This document shows positions 1 through 12,080 of a stretch of 64,000 bases of DNA, piece after piece. The stretch covers positions 73,182,647 through 73,246,646 of the forward strand of contig NC_051069.1 of the NCBI RefSeq assembly GCF_004664715.2, given 5' to 3'. The first letter of the stretch is position 1. Each line of letters starts with the position of its first letter. The position numbers and the translations under genes were made by a program. The notes beneath the pieces were generated by a model, which was given only the letters and a program-made list of their open reading frames with translations, made no database searches and was not told the origin of the DNA. Source of the DNA: Peromyscus leucopus (Eukaryota; Chordata; Mammalia; Rodentia; Cricetidae).

Positions 1-1467
1 TACTCCCAGTCCACACCAGTGGCTAAAAAATAACTAACATAAGGCTAGAAGAAATAGCTTCAAGACAGTTACAGAGCAGATAAAAATGGAAAAATGTCCC
101 AGAGAAGACAAAGATGCCCTAGGCACGTGACTACGTCTCTTAAGGTGTTCTGTTATTGTTTTCTTTTTCAGGCCACCATATTTTGAATAAGGCTTTAGAA
201 TATGAATATGATTCATACTGAATTAAGTGCTTATCAAAGTTTACTATAGAAAGTTAATTCCCCTTTAGCCTGCAGCTAGAAGTAACAGTACATACAGAAG
301 AGAGCAGACAAATGATGGCTGGATGCTCTTCAGAAACAATGGAGGCCGTGACATCTTTAAAAGACAAGAAGAAAAATTAACACCCTGCCCCCAAATCTAT
401 ATTTGTTGAACTCTCTTAAAAATACTAGAAAAAATAATAAAATTTTACTTACTCACAGTGTTTATCACCTTGAGAATTAGGTTCCAACATAGAATTTTGG
501 TGGGACACAGTCTGTACTTAACATGGACCCATATGAAGTGACCTCCTTGAGTGTTAGTGAAGTTGTTCCTTTCTCCTTTACATGTTTGATCTGAAACGAA
601 ACTGTATTTTCATGTTTAGTATTCTCAAACCCATGTAAATTTTACAGCGAAACTCATGTAAATTATGAAACCTGAAAGTATATTACTTGAGTTTTTAGAG
701 TAAAGGTCTGGGCTTGGGAGCCTTCAAATGCTAGTCTAACCACTGTTCTCATTATGCCAACTAAAGAGACAAGAAATAGTGAAAAGCTGAGAAAGAAATT
801 TATTCATCGTGACCACATCTGGAGGAGGAGATAAAGAGGGCCAATGACCTCCAAGTTCATCTTTAGGGTTCTGACATGAGGTTTGGGTTTAAATGGCGGA
901 CATGGTTGGGTATAACTAAGCAGTCCTGCCCGATGGAGGTGTAGTCCAGTCCACCACTGACCCATAGCTGTCTCAGCTCTAGGCTTTCCTGCAGGGTAGT
1001 TGTAAGTGGTCCGAACTGTGTGAAGTCTCTTCCTGGAGAACAGGGTCCTCCTCTGGCTGGTGATAGGCTTATGCCTTTTTCTTCTCCCAGCATATGATTT
1101 CCTGGGGTGATTCCAGGTACTTGGGGACCATTATGTCGATGGTATTGATAGCCAACCTAAGAATGGAAGGGTACCAGTGTGTCTCTTTGGCATATCTTCT
1201 GTCTTGCTAGGACAGTCCCAGAGTGCCTTGCGCTTTGACACACGCAGTGCTGTAGTAATCCAATGGCCCTTTTTAGATGGGAGGGACATAATAGTATCTG
1301 GAAAAGATTTTGCTTTGTATTTTTCTACAACACCAGTTTTTCTAAATTTTAAATGCTCTGTAAGATACGTACCTTTTTTCCTCTGATAGGTAAAAGACCC
1401 CCCCCCTCAAATGGGCAATATCTTTTTGTATCCAAAAGGAGACAATATCCAGAGAAGAGATTTCTCA
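1..1467. other. Intron, nothing recognised
   Basis: AT-rich unique sequence with no SINE, LINE, LTR or exon signature that I can support. A 231-base reverse-strand open frame at 863-1093 has no family resemblance and looks like chance. Confidence 0.5.
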
Positions 1468-1598
1468 GCTGGGCATGGTAGCATGCACCTGTAATCCCAT
1501 CACTTGGGAGGTGAAGGAGTTCAAGGTCATCCTCATCTGTATAGTGAGTTGGAAGCCAGTCTGGGCTCCATGAGACCCTATCTCAGAAAGGGGAAAAA
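1468..1598 (+). repeat. SINE B1 (B1F-like)
   Basis: Starts GCTGGGCATGGTAGCATGC, followed by a CCTGTAATCCCA-type B box, GTTCAAGGTCATCC and GAGACCCTATCTCAG, then an A-rich end. The diverged sequence indicates an old B1 subfamily. Confidence 0.85.
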
Positions 1599-1605
1599 TT
1601 TCTCA

Positions 1606-1720
1606 GCCTAATGTAGTGGCACATGCTTATAATCTCATAACTTTAGCACTCAGAAGGATCAAGACCTCTAGGGTAGCCTGGGCTACACAGACCTTGTCTC
1701 AAAAAAGAAAAAAAAAAGAG
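1606..1720 (+). repeat. SINE B1, diverged
   Basis: Degraded B1: GTAGTGGCACATGCTTATAATC head, GCCTGGGCTACACAGACCTTGTCTC end and an A-rich tail to 1720. It lies directly after the previous B1, so the two form a SINE cluster. Confidence 0.8.
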
Positions 1721-1785
1721 GTATATTTTTGCATTTTTTTACAGTATAATTCATCTTATAATATTTAACATTAGGTAGTGAATAG

Positions 1786-1900
1786 AGTATAGTAGCACAT
1801 ACCTTTAATCCCTTGAGAGGCTGAGGTTTGTGGAGTAGTGTCGAGGGCAGCCTGTGCTACATAGCAAGCCCTTGTCTTAAAACAAAAAGACAAAAGAAAA
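1786..1900 (+). repeat. SINE B1, diverged
   Basis: Third B1 of the cluster: GTAGCACATACCTTTAATCCC, GCAGCCTGTGCTACATAGCAAG, CTTGTCTTAAAAC and an A-rich tail. Confidence 0.8.
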
Positions 1901-3354
1901 ATAAATTGAAGTGTGTTTGTGGTGCTTCTGTGGTGCATTTCAGAGCTGTAGGCGAAGGTCACAATGAAAAGCATCAGGGAAGCATCTTGCATGGATTGAA
2001 CTATATTTTACATTCATGGTGTGATTAAGATATCATATTACATTATTTTTAAGGTGAATCGTAGATGTTTTATAATTTTTGTAAATGATCTCTTCCGAAT
2101 GCCAAAAGTTCAGTAATACTTTTTGCTTTGCAAAAGGAGTTCTGTAATCATGATATTAACATGGTTGCCTTGAGACATGTTGGTGGGCTGGGCATTTGAA
2201 ATGCTGAATTTCTGGCAAAAGCAATGTTGTCAAAGAGAAGCTAAAAAATGTTTTCTAGGAAAAGGAAACCAGCAAACGTTTGTTAGGTGTTGGTCCTAAG
2301 AAGCAGCCCAGGCTCACTGGCTGGTCAGACTCGGAGCAAGCAGGCAGCTCTTTCCAGAACTGTATGTTTATGTTTCTTTAGCTTCAAATTCCAATTTGGG
2401 TTTGTCTGGTTATGCTGGTGAAGGAAATATATTGCATGAATTTTGCTGAAACAAAATCTTGGACTAAGACGAAGTATGAGTTATGCTGGGAACAAACATG
2501 TAGTGTGGCCGTGATGTGTAAGTGACACAATGATGCTTTAAAACGAAGTGGGCATGCCGGTGTGCACAGGGAGAGGGACTTTTAGGAGGCGGATACAGTC
2601 TTATGGAGAAACGTATTCACTTGATATCCCCGAGCTCTGATTCTGTCTCATCCCATGGTTCCAGCAGCAGGATCTTCTGCATCTACATCAGAATTCACTA
2701 GTATAGAGACAATGCCACCGTAATAGCTAATCTAGGAGACTGGAGACACCATTTTTAAACATGGTTAAACCCACGTACCCCTCAAACCCAGTATGCCTGT
2801 GAAAGAGACAGGAAACAAATGGCTTCCCTGAGAAGCTCAATCATTTAGTCTGATTTTTGTCCATCTTAAAGTTTTATCAACACGATTTCCTCTGCCATTT
2901 CTTGTCATACCCTTGTTTATATACAGCCTGATATCCAGTGCCATTTTTTTTGTGTTCAGGATCAGTTCATATGGTGGCAACATACAGTGTTTTTCATTGT
3001 TATGCAGAATGGCCTTAGAGCCATCTCTGTTTTTATTATTGTTGTTTATCACTGTACAACAATATCCACTTAGGTACATTTCCTAGAAGGCACTGATAGG
3101 GAACCCCTGCTCTGAGAAGAGGGTCTGAGAGTGTTCAACTACTTGAGCTCCCATACCTTATGTTTTAAAAGCCCTAAGCAAAGTGGTACCTTTTTTTTCT
3201 CTTAAAAATCTTTTTTTTCTTTATTTCTGTCTTAAATCACAAAGCATTGATTTGCCGGTATTCTGTTTAAGGAAGATGGAGACCATATGAGTTAAAATAC
3301 AGTGAAGGACACATAGCCAATATTTGTTCAGCTATATCGCCCATCAGACTCCTA
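1901..3354. other. Intron, nothing recognised
   Basis: Unique AT-rich DNA. A reverse open frame at 2837-3079 shows no family signature. Confidence 0.5.
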
Positions 3355-3545
3355 AGTTCTTTACCAGGATTATTTTATTATTAGTATTTTTAAACCTGCA
3401 ACCCAAAACATTACTATGAAATAGGAACTAGTGTCATCTCCACAGGGGAAATGAGTGGGTACAGAAAGGGTGTACAACTTGACCAACAATCATATTGCAA
3501 GTAGGTAGCTGATTTCAGCTGTGGCCATGTAATTCTCCATAGTTG
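3355..3545 (+). repeat. SINE MIR
   Basis: Diverged but follows the MIR order: a TATTATTATTAGTAT stretch, then CATCTCCACAGGGGAAATGAG (MIR: cattttacagatgaggaaac), ACAACTTGACCAACAATC and AAGTAGGTAGCTGATTTCAG. Ancient mammalian SINE. Confidence 0.65.
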
Positions 3546-4711
3546 AATTGCTCTAAATCTGTCTTTTATGGAAGAAACATGCCATAGCTCACCTTTAAAG
3601 TTGAAAAATATTTCAATTAAATGTTTATCAGCATGTTTATTATGTTCAGAACACTGGGGTTAGTCTTGTGATAGCTTTTCAGTCATTTAAGTATATCTAC
3701 CATAAGGTTTATTGACAGAAAGGCTAATATTTTATGTAATCTTTAGCTAAATTGTCTTTGTTTTTGTTTTGGCTAAGCAGCAAGGTAACTTGACAAGGAT
3801 TATCAAGTGATCCAGTAGTATAAAGATTGCTTTGTCATACTTGGTCCATTTGAATAAGCACAAGTAGGAAGGATTTTTAGTGTTGTTTCACCTTGTTTAC
3901 AAGAGCTAGATTTTATATTGTGTATTTCAAGAGTTTATAGATAACCCAAGCTTTCAAATCTCAATAAACATCCATACTGCTGGCAGGAGAAACTTGGAGA
4001 GCCCACCCACCCCCTTAGTGCTCAGCTCTTTAAAGACATAGACGTCTGACCTGAGGCTGTGTTCTGAGTGTGGAGAGTTTGATCTTGATGTTGCTATTCA
4101 GCCGGTGTTTCCCAGAGTTCAGATGCCCCCTGGCTGAGTAACTGGAGTTATGACACAGGGGATCTTAACAGTTTCTTATTGTCCTTCAAAGTTTTATGTA
4201 TTACATTCTAGAGGAATGCACAAATCATTCAAAATAAACATTAAATATAAAAAAGGAGTATACACAACTAGATAATCCTGTGTTCCCTCTTTTGCTTTTT
4301 TTTTTTCTCACTATTGAGAAATAGAGGCAGACATGTTGCAGAAATAAAATTCATTGCAGTGAGGTTGTTTCCAAAGACTGTATTTTTACATTTGTTTCTC
4401 AGTTGTGTGACTTTGCGGTGACAGAGCTGAGTGTGCAACCGGTCTTCTGTGACAACTGGCTCTTTGTCTGTGATGGCCTCACACTTGCGTGTGCCTGGTC
4501 TGTAGTTTCAATTGAGGTGGTTTTGTTTGCATTAATTGTGAATAGAGTGTGTGGGGGGGCTTGTTGATTTGTAGGTGAAGCTGCTATTTGGGTATTGGGC
4601 TGGCAGAGCCTGTGGCTCTATCTAGAAGAAGAGGGAAACTCCTCACCCATGATGCCCTTTATTAAGTTTGCATTCTGTTCCCTGTTCCCCCAAATCAAGC
4701 AAAGTATAACC

Positions 4712-4714
<3 letters not shown>
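3546..4714. other. Intron, nothing recognised
   Basis: Unique sequence. A weak reverse-strand CTCF-like core (CCAGGGGGCAT) lies at 4123-4137 but lacks the CCA flank. Confidence 0.45.

Positions 4715-4767
<53 letters not shown>
4715..4767. repeat. (AC)n microsatellite, about 26 units
   Basis: Uninterrupted AC dinucleotides, so likely length-polymorphic. Confidence 0.98.
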
Positions 4768-4768
<1 letters not shown>

Positions 4769-6185
4769 TCCTAGTCATGCTTGCATTGATGGGAACAGAG
4801 TATAGATGTGACTGCTCTTAGACAATGCTATGTGCCTGGGCTGGTGTTTCAGGGAAATCACTTCATCTTCTTTTCATCCTAAACTGTTATGAAGGAGGTG
4901 GCATGAACTTCTGAGATGTCAAAGGGAAAATCGTACATGGCCTCTTAACAGCTCAAGAAAATTGGATGCACATGTGAATGAATGCCTTTGAGATTCCATC
5001 ACAGCCCTTTCGTTCTTCGCACTCCTCCCAATTAAAGAAAGATTGTCTACCCTCTTCCTAACCCCTCCCCCCATCCTTACATATGGGCATCTAGAATTGT
5101 TTTCTTATATGCCTTTAACGTGTAATTATTCCAGAGACCATTTGCACTGCTCTGGACTTGTAAGTCACCTTGAAGTTTATGCCTTTGCTGAGCCCTGGCA
5201 GCACCATATGGTCACAGATTAGGTTGATCTTGGTCTTAAAGCTGGTGTCAGAGGTCAACTGCATTTTAGGAGGCTTTAAGAAAGTACAAGTTTTATGTTG
5301 AAAATTCCTTATGGTGTTCTAGGAAACAACAAGTAGCAGTTTTCTTCTAGGATTCTAAATGACAATTTAAGGTAAATGAACAAATCTCTGTCATACAACT
5401 TTGAATAGAGAAGAAGCCTGCTAGGAATGTGATGTAGAGGCTCTGTGTACAGTCAAGCTCCCCAAGGATGCTTTCTCTGCCTCACATCACTTGCAGAAAT
5501 TTAAAGTGGGGTGGGGAGATGTGCTATTGAATGAGGGGGGGGGGGAAGGAGGCAGAGAGAGAATCTATGTTTTTGAGTCTCATAGATGATGCTGAATGCA
5601 TACAGTGAGACATGCACTTAGTGTCATAGCTTTAATCAATTTGTCCACTGTTTTACTAAAGTTAGAATTGTAATTTAATGGGAAAAAACAGTATTAAAGA
5701 TTGTTTTAAATAAACATAAAGGAGTATTAAAGAGAAACAAGATTTAGAAAATAGTCTCTTCCTTTTTAAAAATAAGAAAGGCTACGAGGATAAGTGAATG
5801 ATTCAAAAGTAGTACTATCATAATGATATAAACATACCCTGAAAACTGTCAACAGAATATAAGAAAATCTGCATACTAAGAGAATTTCAGTATTTTTGTA
5901 AGTTCTCTTCAAACAGCCTTATGAAAGGTGTTTACAAATATGTAGATCATTATTATCATCACTGGAATTGGGATGAGGTAAAAATGGTTAATATCTTTTT
6001 ACCATTGCTTCATTTCTGATTTTGAATTTCTGGACTTGATTTAGTTAACATGAAATATATGTATTCTTTTTGAATGTCCTTCAGAACTTATAGTTTTAAT
6101 TTCATAAATGCCAGTTGTAGAGTTCTGAATTTTTTTTCAAAGTAAAAATTTTCAAAGTTGACTCTATTAAAAAGGAAAATCCAAA

Positions 6186-6241
6186 TCTTCATGTAGCATC
6201 AATGATATTAGGTCAGTAGCTTATCCTTGAAGTTAGCTAAA
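6186..6241. repeat. 56-bp direct repeat, copy A
   Basis: Matches 7022-7077 at 53 of 56 positions (three transitions), with no indel and an offset of 836 bases. Shared core: AGCATCAATGATATT and GGTCAGTAGCTTATCC. Confidence 0.9.
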
Positions 6242-7021
6242 GACCCAACTGCATGTTTTTGTTAAGCTCCATTGGCTGTCAAAATCTTCTAAAAGAGAAG
6301 TGAGAACTTAAGCTATTCATTTTATGAAATTTAAATCAAATCATGAAATCAGTATAACTTCAAACCCTGACAATGCCAATTTAAGGACATTCAAGTGTAG
6401 AAGAATCTCATTCATAAACATAGATGAAGATATAAAAAATTGAATCTTGGTTTGTTCAAGGTCAAGCTGAATTGCTCTAGGAGTGACAGGTAACTTGCTC
6501 TGATTGTATTTATTGTCATGTTAGATGCCCTCAGCAGCACACAAAAGAATCGAAAACATAAAAGGATAGGAGAAATGAAGATGTAAAAAGTATCATTTAT
6601 TGACAGAGAAATTGATTTCTACATAGAAGACTCAATTTAATCTGAGACTTTAATGATGTTGTTGTAAGTACCAAATAGAACTTGAAAGTATATCTTTTCA
6701 AAATACAAGTCTGTATTTATGGTAGTAACTATAGGAGCTTAATAATGCTTAAATATTTATTTGAGACTTTTATAGAAAACTATAAGACAAGTGAAAAACA
6801 CTAAAAAATAATTTAAAAACGATTCTTAAGGAAGTTCATTGATTGGGAATTCATCAGGGTCGTAGGCTAATGTCTGATTCATCTCTAGACTCATTTCCAC
6901 TGCATACAAATCTTAGCCTGTTTTCTTTGCAGTTGATTATTTTTTTTAACTTTCATTTTTCACGTGCATTTATGTGTGTGTGCCACATGTACCATAGCCA
7001 AAGGACAACTTGACGTTCTCT

Positions 7022-7077
7022 TCTTCATATAGCATCAATGATATTGGGTCAGTAGCTTATCCTTGAAGTTAGCCAAA
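7022..7077. repeat. 56-bp direct repeat, copy B
   Basis: Second copy of the sequence at 6186-6241. Flanking bases do not match, so the duplicated block is short. It is followed by a small inverted repeat, TTTGACCA...TGGTCAAA. Confidence 0.9.
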
Positions 7078-7594
7078 CTTTGGCTAATGATGTGGGTTTG
7101 TGGGGTCAAACTGATCAACTTTGACCAGTGGCAAATGGTCAAAGTTCCACCATTTAGAATTAAAGAATTTTTTAAACTTGGTGGCAAGTTCCTCTCGTCA
7201 GAGCCATCTTGCCACCCCTTTCTTGAGTTTATGGAGTTGGTCCTCAATGTCTTAGAAGTGTATAAGAACCTTCAATAGTCAAGCTACACCAGAGGAATTT
7301 TCTGCTGCATGTGAAGTAGAAGGAGCAGCCTGCGGCAAGAGTACAGGGACAACATGCATCTCTGCATGTACCTCACATTGACTTTGTACACATGACAGTC
7401 AAGACTGCACCTGTACAGCCTGTTGCCTGCAGAGCCAGGACACCTAGCCAAGTTGATTCAATTTCACTGATGCTCCTGGCCTCTTCCTCTTGCATCCTGG
7501 GCTGATTGTATGAACAGAAATATAATGAGCAATACAGAGGAAGCCGAAGGCCTGTTCTGCCCCTTTTCTCCTGATGACTGCAGGTGGCTATTTC

Positions 7595-7750
7595 ATCTGT
7601 GTTTAAGTTTCTTCACAGGGAAATCAGAAAAACCATAGTGCCTCTTGGGTGAAGTTGTTGTTAAGATAAAATGAACCAACATGCATAAAACTGGTGGAAC
7701 CTTGCCCAGCATTCATTGAACAGTAAATATTAGCTATTGTTATTTCTTTG
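7595..7750 (-). repeat. SINE MIR
   Basis: Reverse-oriented MIR: TTAAGTTTCTTCACAGGGAAATC, GTGAAGTTGTTGTTAAGATAAAATGA, CCTTGCCCAGCATTC and AGTAAATATTAGCTATTGTTATT in the expected order. Confidence 0.75.
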
Positions 7751-8764
7751 CATTGTTTTGTTGCTCAAAATACTTTTATTCTTGTATTCCTTTCTGATAA
7801 TACTTTGCATTTGGTGTAATTGTACCTTAAGTGTTAAAGAAGCAATAGCAGATTTATTTAACCAGTGTAGACTGAACCCCAGGAATAGCTAGGGTTTAAA
7901 TTGCCATGAGTTTGTCTTTAAAGAGAACTATCACTTTAGTCATGAGATACCTTAAGCACACTTACCCAAACATGATTAACGGGTACAAAGCTTGTCAACT
8001 GTATAGTCTAAACAGAGATGGGGTGACTGAAGACTTCATAGAGAATATAGAATTATATCTTTACAATTTGAGGAATGAGTGAAAATGTCCCAGACACATA
8101 GTCAGATACAGCAATAGGTGTCTAGATAAACCAGCCATTATAGAAAATGCAAGTATTTAATATACATTGCAAGGTTGTGACAATGTGTATGTTGATGGAA
8201 AACCAGCATGAAAGTACATATAAAGAATTCTTTTTTAATGGTAAGTGATGTGGAAATTTCTAGAAACAGATAAATCAGGTAGTGGAGGTTTAGCTTTGAC
8301 TTTCCCATGAGTCACATGATTGAAGTCAGTCATCGGTGCTCCCTGGCCTTCCTCCTGTCCTCATGTCTCCTTGTGGGTTGGCTTCATGCCCAATTCTATG
8401 GGACAGTGGGTTGAGGCTAACAAGAATTGATGAGCAACTTGTGTAAGTAAACCACAGCCCGTTCCTGGGAGGTGAAGGGCAGTTTCCAGAGATTCATGCA
8501 GCCTGGCTCCAGCCCATCCCAGAGCAGCACTGAAACTGCTTTTCTGAGCTTGTCTCAGAGCCCTGATCTTCCCAGCCTCCCCTGCCAGTTAGTTCAATTA
8601 CATAACTTCAGTGCAGTCGGAGATGTGGTCCCAATCTTAGATGTAGTTTTCACATCCAGCTTTTCTCTCCCAGAAATGTTATGGCCTTGGGGAAATCAGT
8701 TTTATTTGGTTGGACTAGGGTTAGAAGCTATTACTTAACAATGTGTCTTCTTCTGAGGTGTTTT
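7751..8764. other. Intron, nothing recognised
   Basis: Unique sequence. An 88-codon open frame at 8472-8738 has no recognisable protein family and no splice context; treated as chance. Confidence 0.45.
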
Positions 8765-8865
8765 ATAGTGCATCGTGATTTCTTTATCTGTAAGACAGAG
8801 ATGGTCATCCCTAACAGACAGGTATCCATGCGATAATGTATGCCGAGTCCCCATCACACTGCGAA
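8765..8865 (-). repeat. Possible MIR fragment
   Basis: GATTTCTTTATCTGTAAGACAGAGATGG resembles the reverse MIR core (tttcctcatctgtaaaatgg), but the remainder is weak. Confidence 0.35.
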
Positions 8866-8970
8866 ATAATAGTGATGTTGTGAGCTTGTGTCTCCTCTAT
8901 TCCTTCCCCAAAGCTGAGCTTATCCAGCCTCTGTGCCTGTGTTTTTGCTTTCAGGGCTAAAGAGTCTTTG

Positions 8971-8974
<4 letters not shown>

Positions 8975-9030
<56 letters not shown>
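8975..9030. repeat. (AC)28 microsatellite
   Basis: Perfect AC tract of about 56 bases. Confidence 0.98.
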
Positions 9031-9033
<3 letters not shown>

Positions 9034-9078
9034 TGAAAGAACCTAAGGGCTAAAGATTTTCTGTTACCTATTTTTGAT

Positions 9079-9098
9079 TGTGTGTGTGTGTGTGTGTA
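9079..9098. repeat. (TG)10 microsatellite, inverted relative to the AC tract 50 bases upstream
   Basis: Perfect TG tract. The sequence after each tract is similar (CTTGAAAGAACCTAAG and CTTGAAAGAGCCTAAG). Confidence 0.97.
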
Positions 9099-9119
9099 TC
9101 CCCTTGAAAGAGCCTAAGT

Positions 9120-11784
9120 TTTCAGCTCAGTAAAATGAAACTTAATAGTCTTTAGGTATGTTCATGGTTGGCTTAAAAAAAAAAATCCTCTAAAAAATAG
9201 AATGACCATCATTGAAGGGCAACAGAATTACAGACTGTATCTAGCTGTTATAGGAAACATATTAAGTATAGTGTTTACTCTAAGGCATATTCACTTTTTA
9301 ATAAAATGTACTATAAACGTCTGAGTTGTTATGTTAAATATGTTATCTCATCCTTTTTAGCAGAAAAATGAAGCACACGTTTCATAACAAAGGAAAATTC
9401 TTATTTGTATGTAAATCACTTAAAGGAAAAAGTTATTAAAGTTTTAGGAAATTCATTTGTGGAGCTATGTCTAGATGTGTTTTGAATATTTAACATCGTG
9501 AGTTAAAATAAAAACAATAAAATATAAAAATCATTCCTGAAGTAAACTTACAAACCACTTTATAATTTAGTCAATTTAACCTAGCTAAGATTTTTCAAAT
9601 CCAAAATACTGCAAGGGACTTGAGACTCCTAGCTGAAGGGATGGACACTGACCTCAATGAACTATTTTTAATAGTAATTAAAAAAAAATATGTGAGTTAC
9701 TTATGAGATAGAAAAGATCCTACACCTAGAAAACCAGAAATGTCTGCTGTGAACCATAAATGCACGAAGAACCATTGGCTTATTTTTTTCCACTTTCCCC
9801 CATATGCCTAAGTGTTTATTTGTATCATTTTATTTTTGTAATTTTGAGATTGTGTTTTGTATGTGTTCTGTTTCCTACATATTACGAATGTCATGGCATA
9901 TCCTAATTTTTTCAGAAATCTTTAGTGGGTGTGATATTCTGTCATTTGAAAGCTTTGACACTGTGGCTATTTAGTTAACTTTCTCAGCACTCCAAGCCTC
10001 AGCAGAATGATGAAATAAACTTTCACTAAATGCTCACTGAGTGTGCTTTCCTCTCACGTCACACATCAGAGGTAGCGTCAGTCATTACCTTATACTGCTT
10101 AGTCTGGTACATGTGATTATTAAACATTATTCCTCAGATTAAATAGGGGGAACCCCTGTGGGTAGAGTTTCTTATTCAATGATTATTTTTTGTTATAAAT
10201 ATACATGCATAATTTAACCCAAGTGAAACAACATACTTACACCTGCCATTGTTTTATAACACCCACATTTCTTTATGAAAATACTTTTGTTTACTATTAA
10301 TAACACAGGTTCTTGAGAATCAATTTGAATATTGGAGCTATTCAGAGTGCATTTTATCTACTGGTTTTGTCTTATACTTTCACACTTCCTCTTTGATTTT
10401 ATTAAAATATCGCCTCTGAAATACTGTGTAACAATGAATTTTGGTAGTTTTAGTTGAAGTGTAAATAATGGTTTATTGTTTATTTGACATAGTTTTTCAT
10501 TGGGACAATATTAAGAATAAATTGTTTAAATAAATTGTTTAAATAAATATAGAGCACCTACCATATCTCGCCTTATAGAATGAGTGAAACATTTTTTCCC
10601 TTCCAGCTGATACCATACGTTAGAGCGTAAACTGGTCTGTAAAGCAAAAATCACATTAGAGTGATTTACAAAGTGAAAGTATCCGTGCGGGCCATCTCTG
10701 CCGTCAAGCGTGCTGTCGGACTCGGGTAGCTTCTAAGATTTCCTTCATGCGCTGTGAGTTCCAGATTCTGGAAGAGTGGAGATAGCTGGCGGGTTTCCAT
10801 AGGTAGTGTAATTTCAAGTTTAGCATAATTTAGTTTGACAGTTAAATCATAAAACAGATGTTAAAACATTTGCGGAGCCCAGGGAGTTGCTTTTTAATTG
10901 GCAGCCTGATCACCTTCAGTATTTAAGCTATACTTATATTCTTATCTTAGCTTTTCCCTAAACTGTAACGATTTAGCGTGTAAGTGGGAATCGACCACCC
11001 TTCTGTATCACGTGACAACACAGCCAGCAAAAACTTCCATGCCATCTGCTGGTTTTCTTTTTTTTCTTTCCATTTTGCCTACGTCTTTTCTCCCCTTTAC
11101 CTGGATCCCAGTTCTTCACACGATTAAAGAATACAGTCTCGTCTATCAGATGTTGCTTCCTAATAACCAGAAAGGTTGAATCAAGTGTATATCTGATGGA
11201 TTACAGTACATGTATTAATACCATTCATTAACGACTCTGCAATTAATAGAAAATAATCATGAATGCAGGGTGTGTCCCATAGGTTTCCTTAAAGGGCAGG
11301 AAACCTTCTGTATTGAGTTTTGCTTTCTGTGTGCCCATCTGGGAGAGAGAAAGCGCCTCACTTTTTTCCTCCCTCTTTCAGTGGCTTGAGGTCTGCACGT
11401 GGTCTTAGGGGTTTGCTGAGGGCTTTGAGGATGGCCTGGTTTGGTGCACAGATCCTGTGGACCTTGGATAGCACCCGAGAGGAGATACCATCAAGGAGTA
11501 CTCAGTGGTGTCACTCTTCCTGTGGCTGTCCTTAGATGCTCTAAGTTGGCTCTCACTAGGCTTCTCAGGACAGAATCTTGGGGTGGGGTTTAGAACTAGA
11601 ATGTTGTTTCTCCAGAGACAAAAGGGCTGGCCCTATCTGCCTTGTCCATCGCTGTTTTCTTTGGATTTGCTCACTGGGGTCAGATGTGGTCTCCTTTCCT
11701 GACTGCTGCCTCTCCCTTGCCTCTGTAGTTCTCTCCTTCACCCTTAAGGGGTAGCCTTGCCCTAGAATACAGATATCTGTGCAA
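9120..11784. other. AT-rich intron with an isolated CpG cluster near 10.7 kb
   Basis: No transposon recognised. The stretch holds a short 15-bp tandem (AAATAAATTGTTT, two copies, 10516-10547) and a CpG cluster at 10612-10800 described in the findings. Confidence 0.45.
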
Positions 11785-12080
11785 GTTTCCTATCGCTGCC
11801 TGAACACACCGCCACAGATTTAGTAGCTCGAGCCCACACAAATATACTTTCTTTTAATTCTGTAGGAGCTAGAGTCTAGTGCACGGTTCTGTAGGCTAAA
11901 GGCAAAGTGTTGACAGAGCACTATTCCTCTGTAGAAGATTCTCTTATAGCTGCTAGAGGCTAACCACATCCAGTGCGTCGTGACTCTTTGTCCACCTTAA
12001 AAGCCGGTGAGGTTGTGTTCTTGAACCTTCTTCTGTCTCCTGCTCCTGATCAGAGCTGGGGAAATATTTTAATATTTTTC
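11785..12080. repeat. Ancient interspersed repeat, family unassigned
   Basis: The run GTTTCCTATCGCTGCCTGAACA, CACCGCCACAGATTTAGTAG, a TTTTAATTCTGTAGGAGCTAGAGTC stretch and GCTGCTAGAGGCTAACCACAT follows a widespread old mammalian repeat (ctattgctgctgtaacaaattacc ... ttctggaggtcagaagtc). I cannot name the family from memory. Confidence 0.45.

Larger units (their letters stand above)
4768..7594. other. AT-rich intron with one internal direct duplication
   Basis: No transposon recognised. It contains a G11 run at 5535-5545 and the 56-bp direct repeat listed separately. A weak B3-like tail may lie at 6940-7010. Confidence 0.45.

Noticed and set aside
4123..4137. CTCF-like motif on the reverse strand
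   Set aside because: Only the right half of the core fits; the CCA flank is missing, and its orientation is divergent from the 33770 motif.
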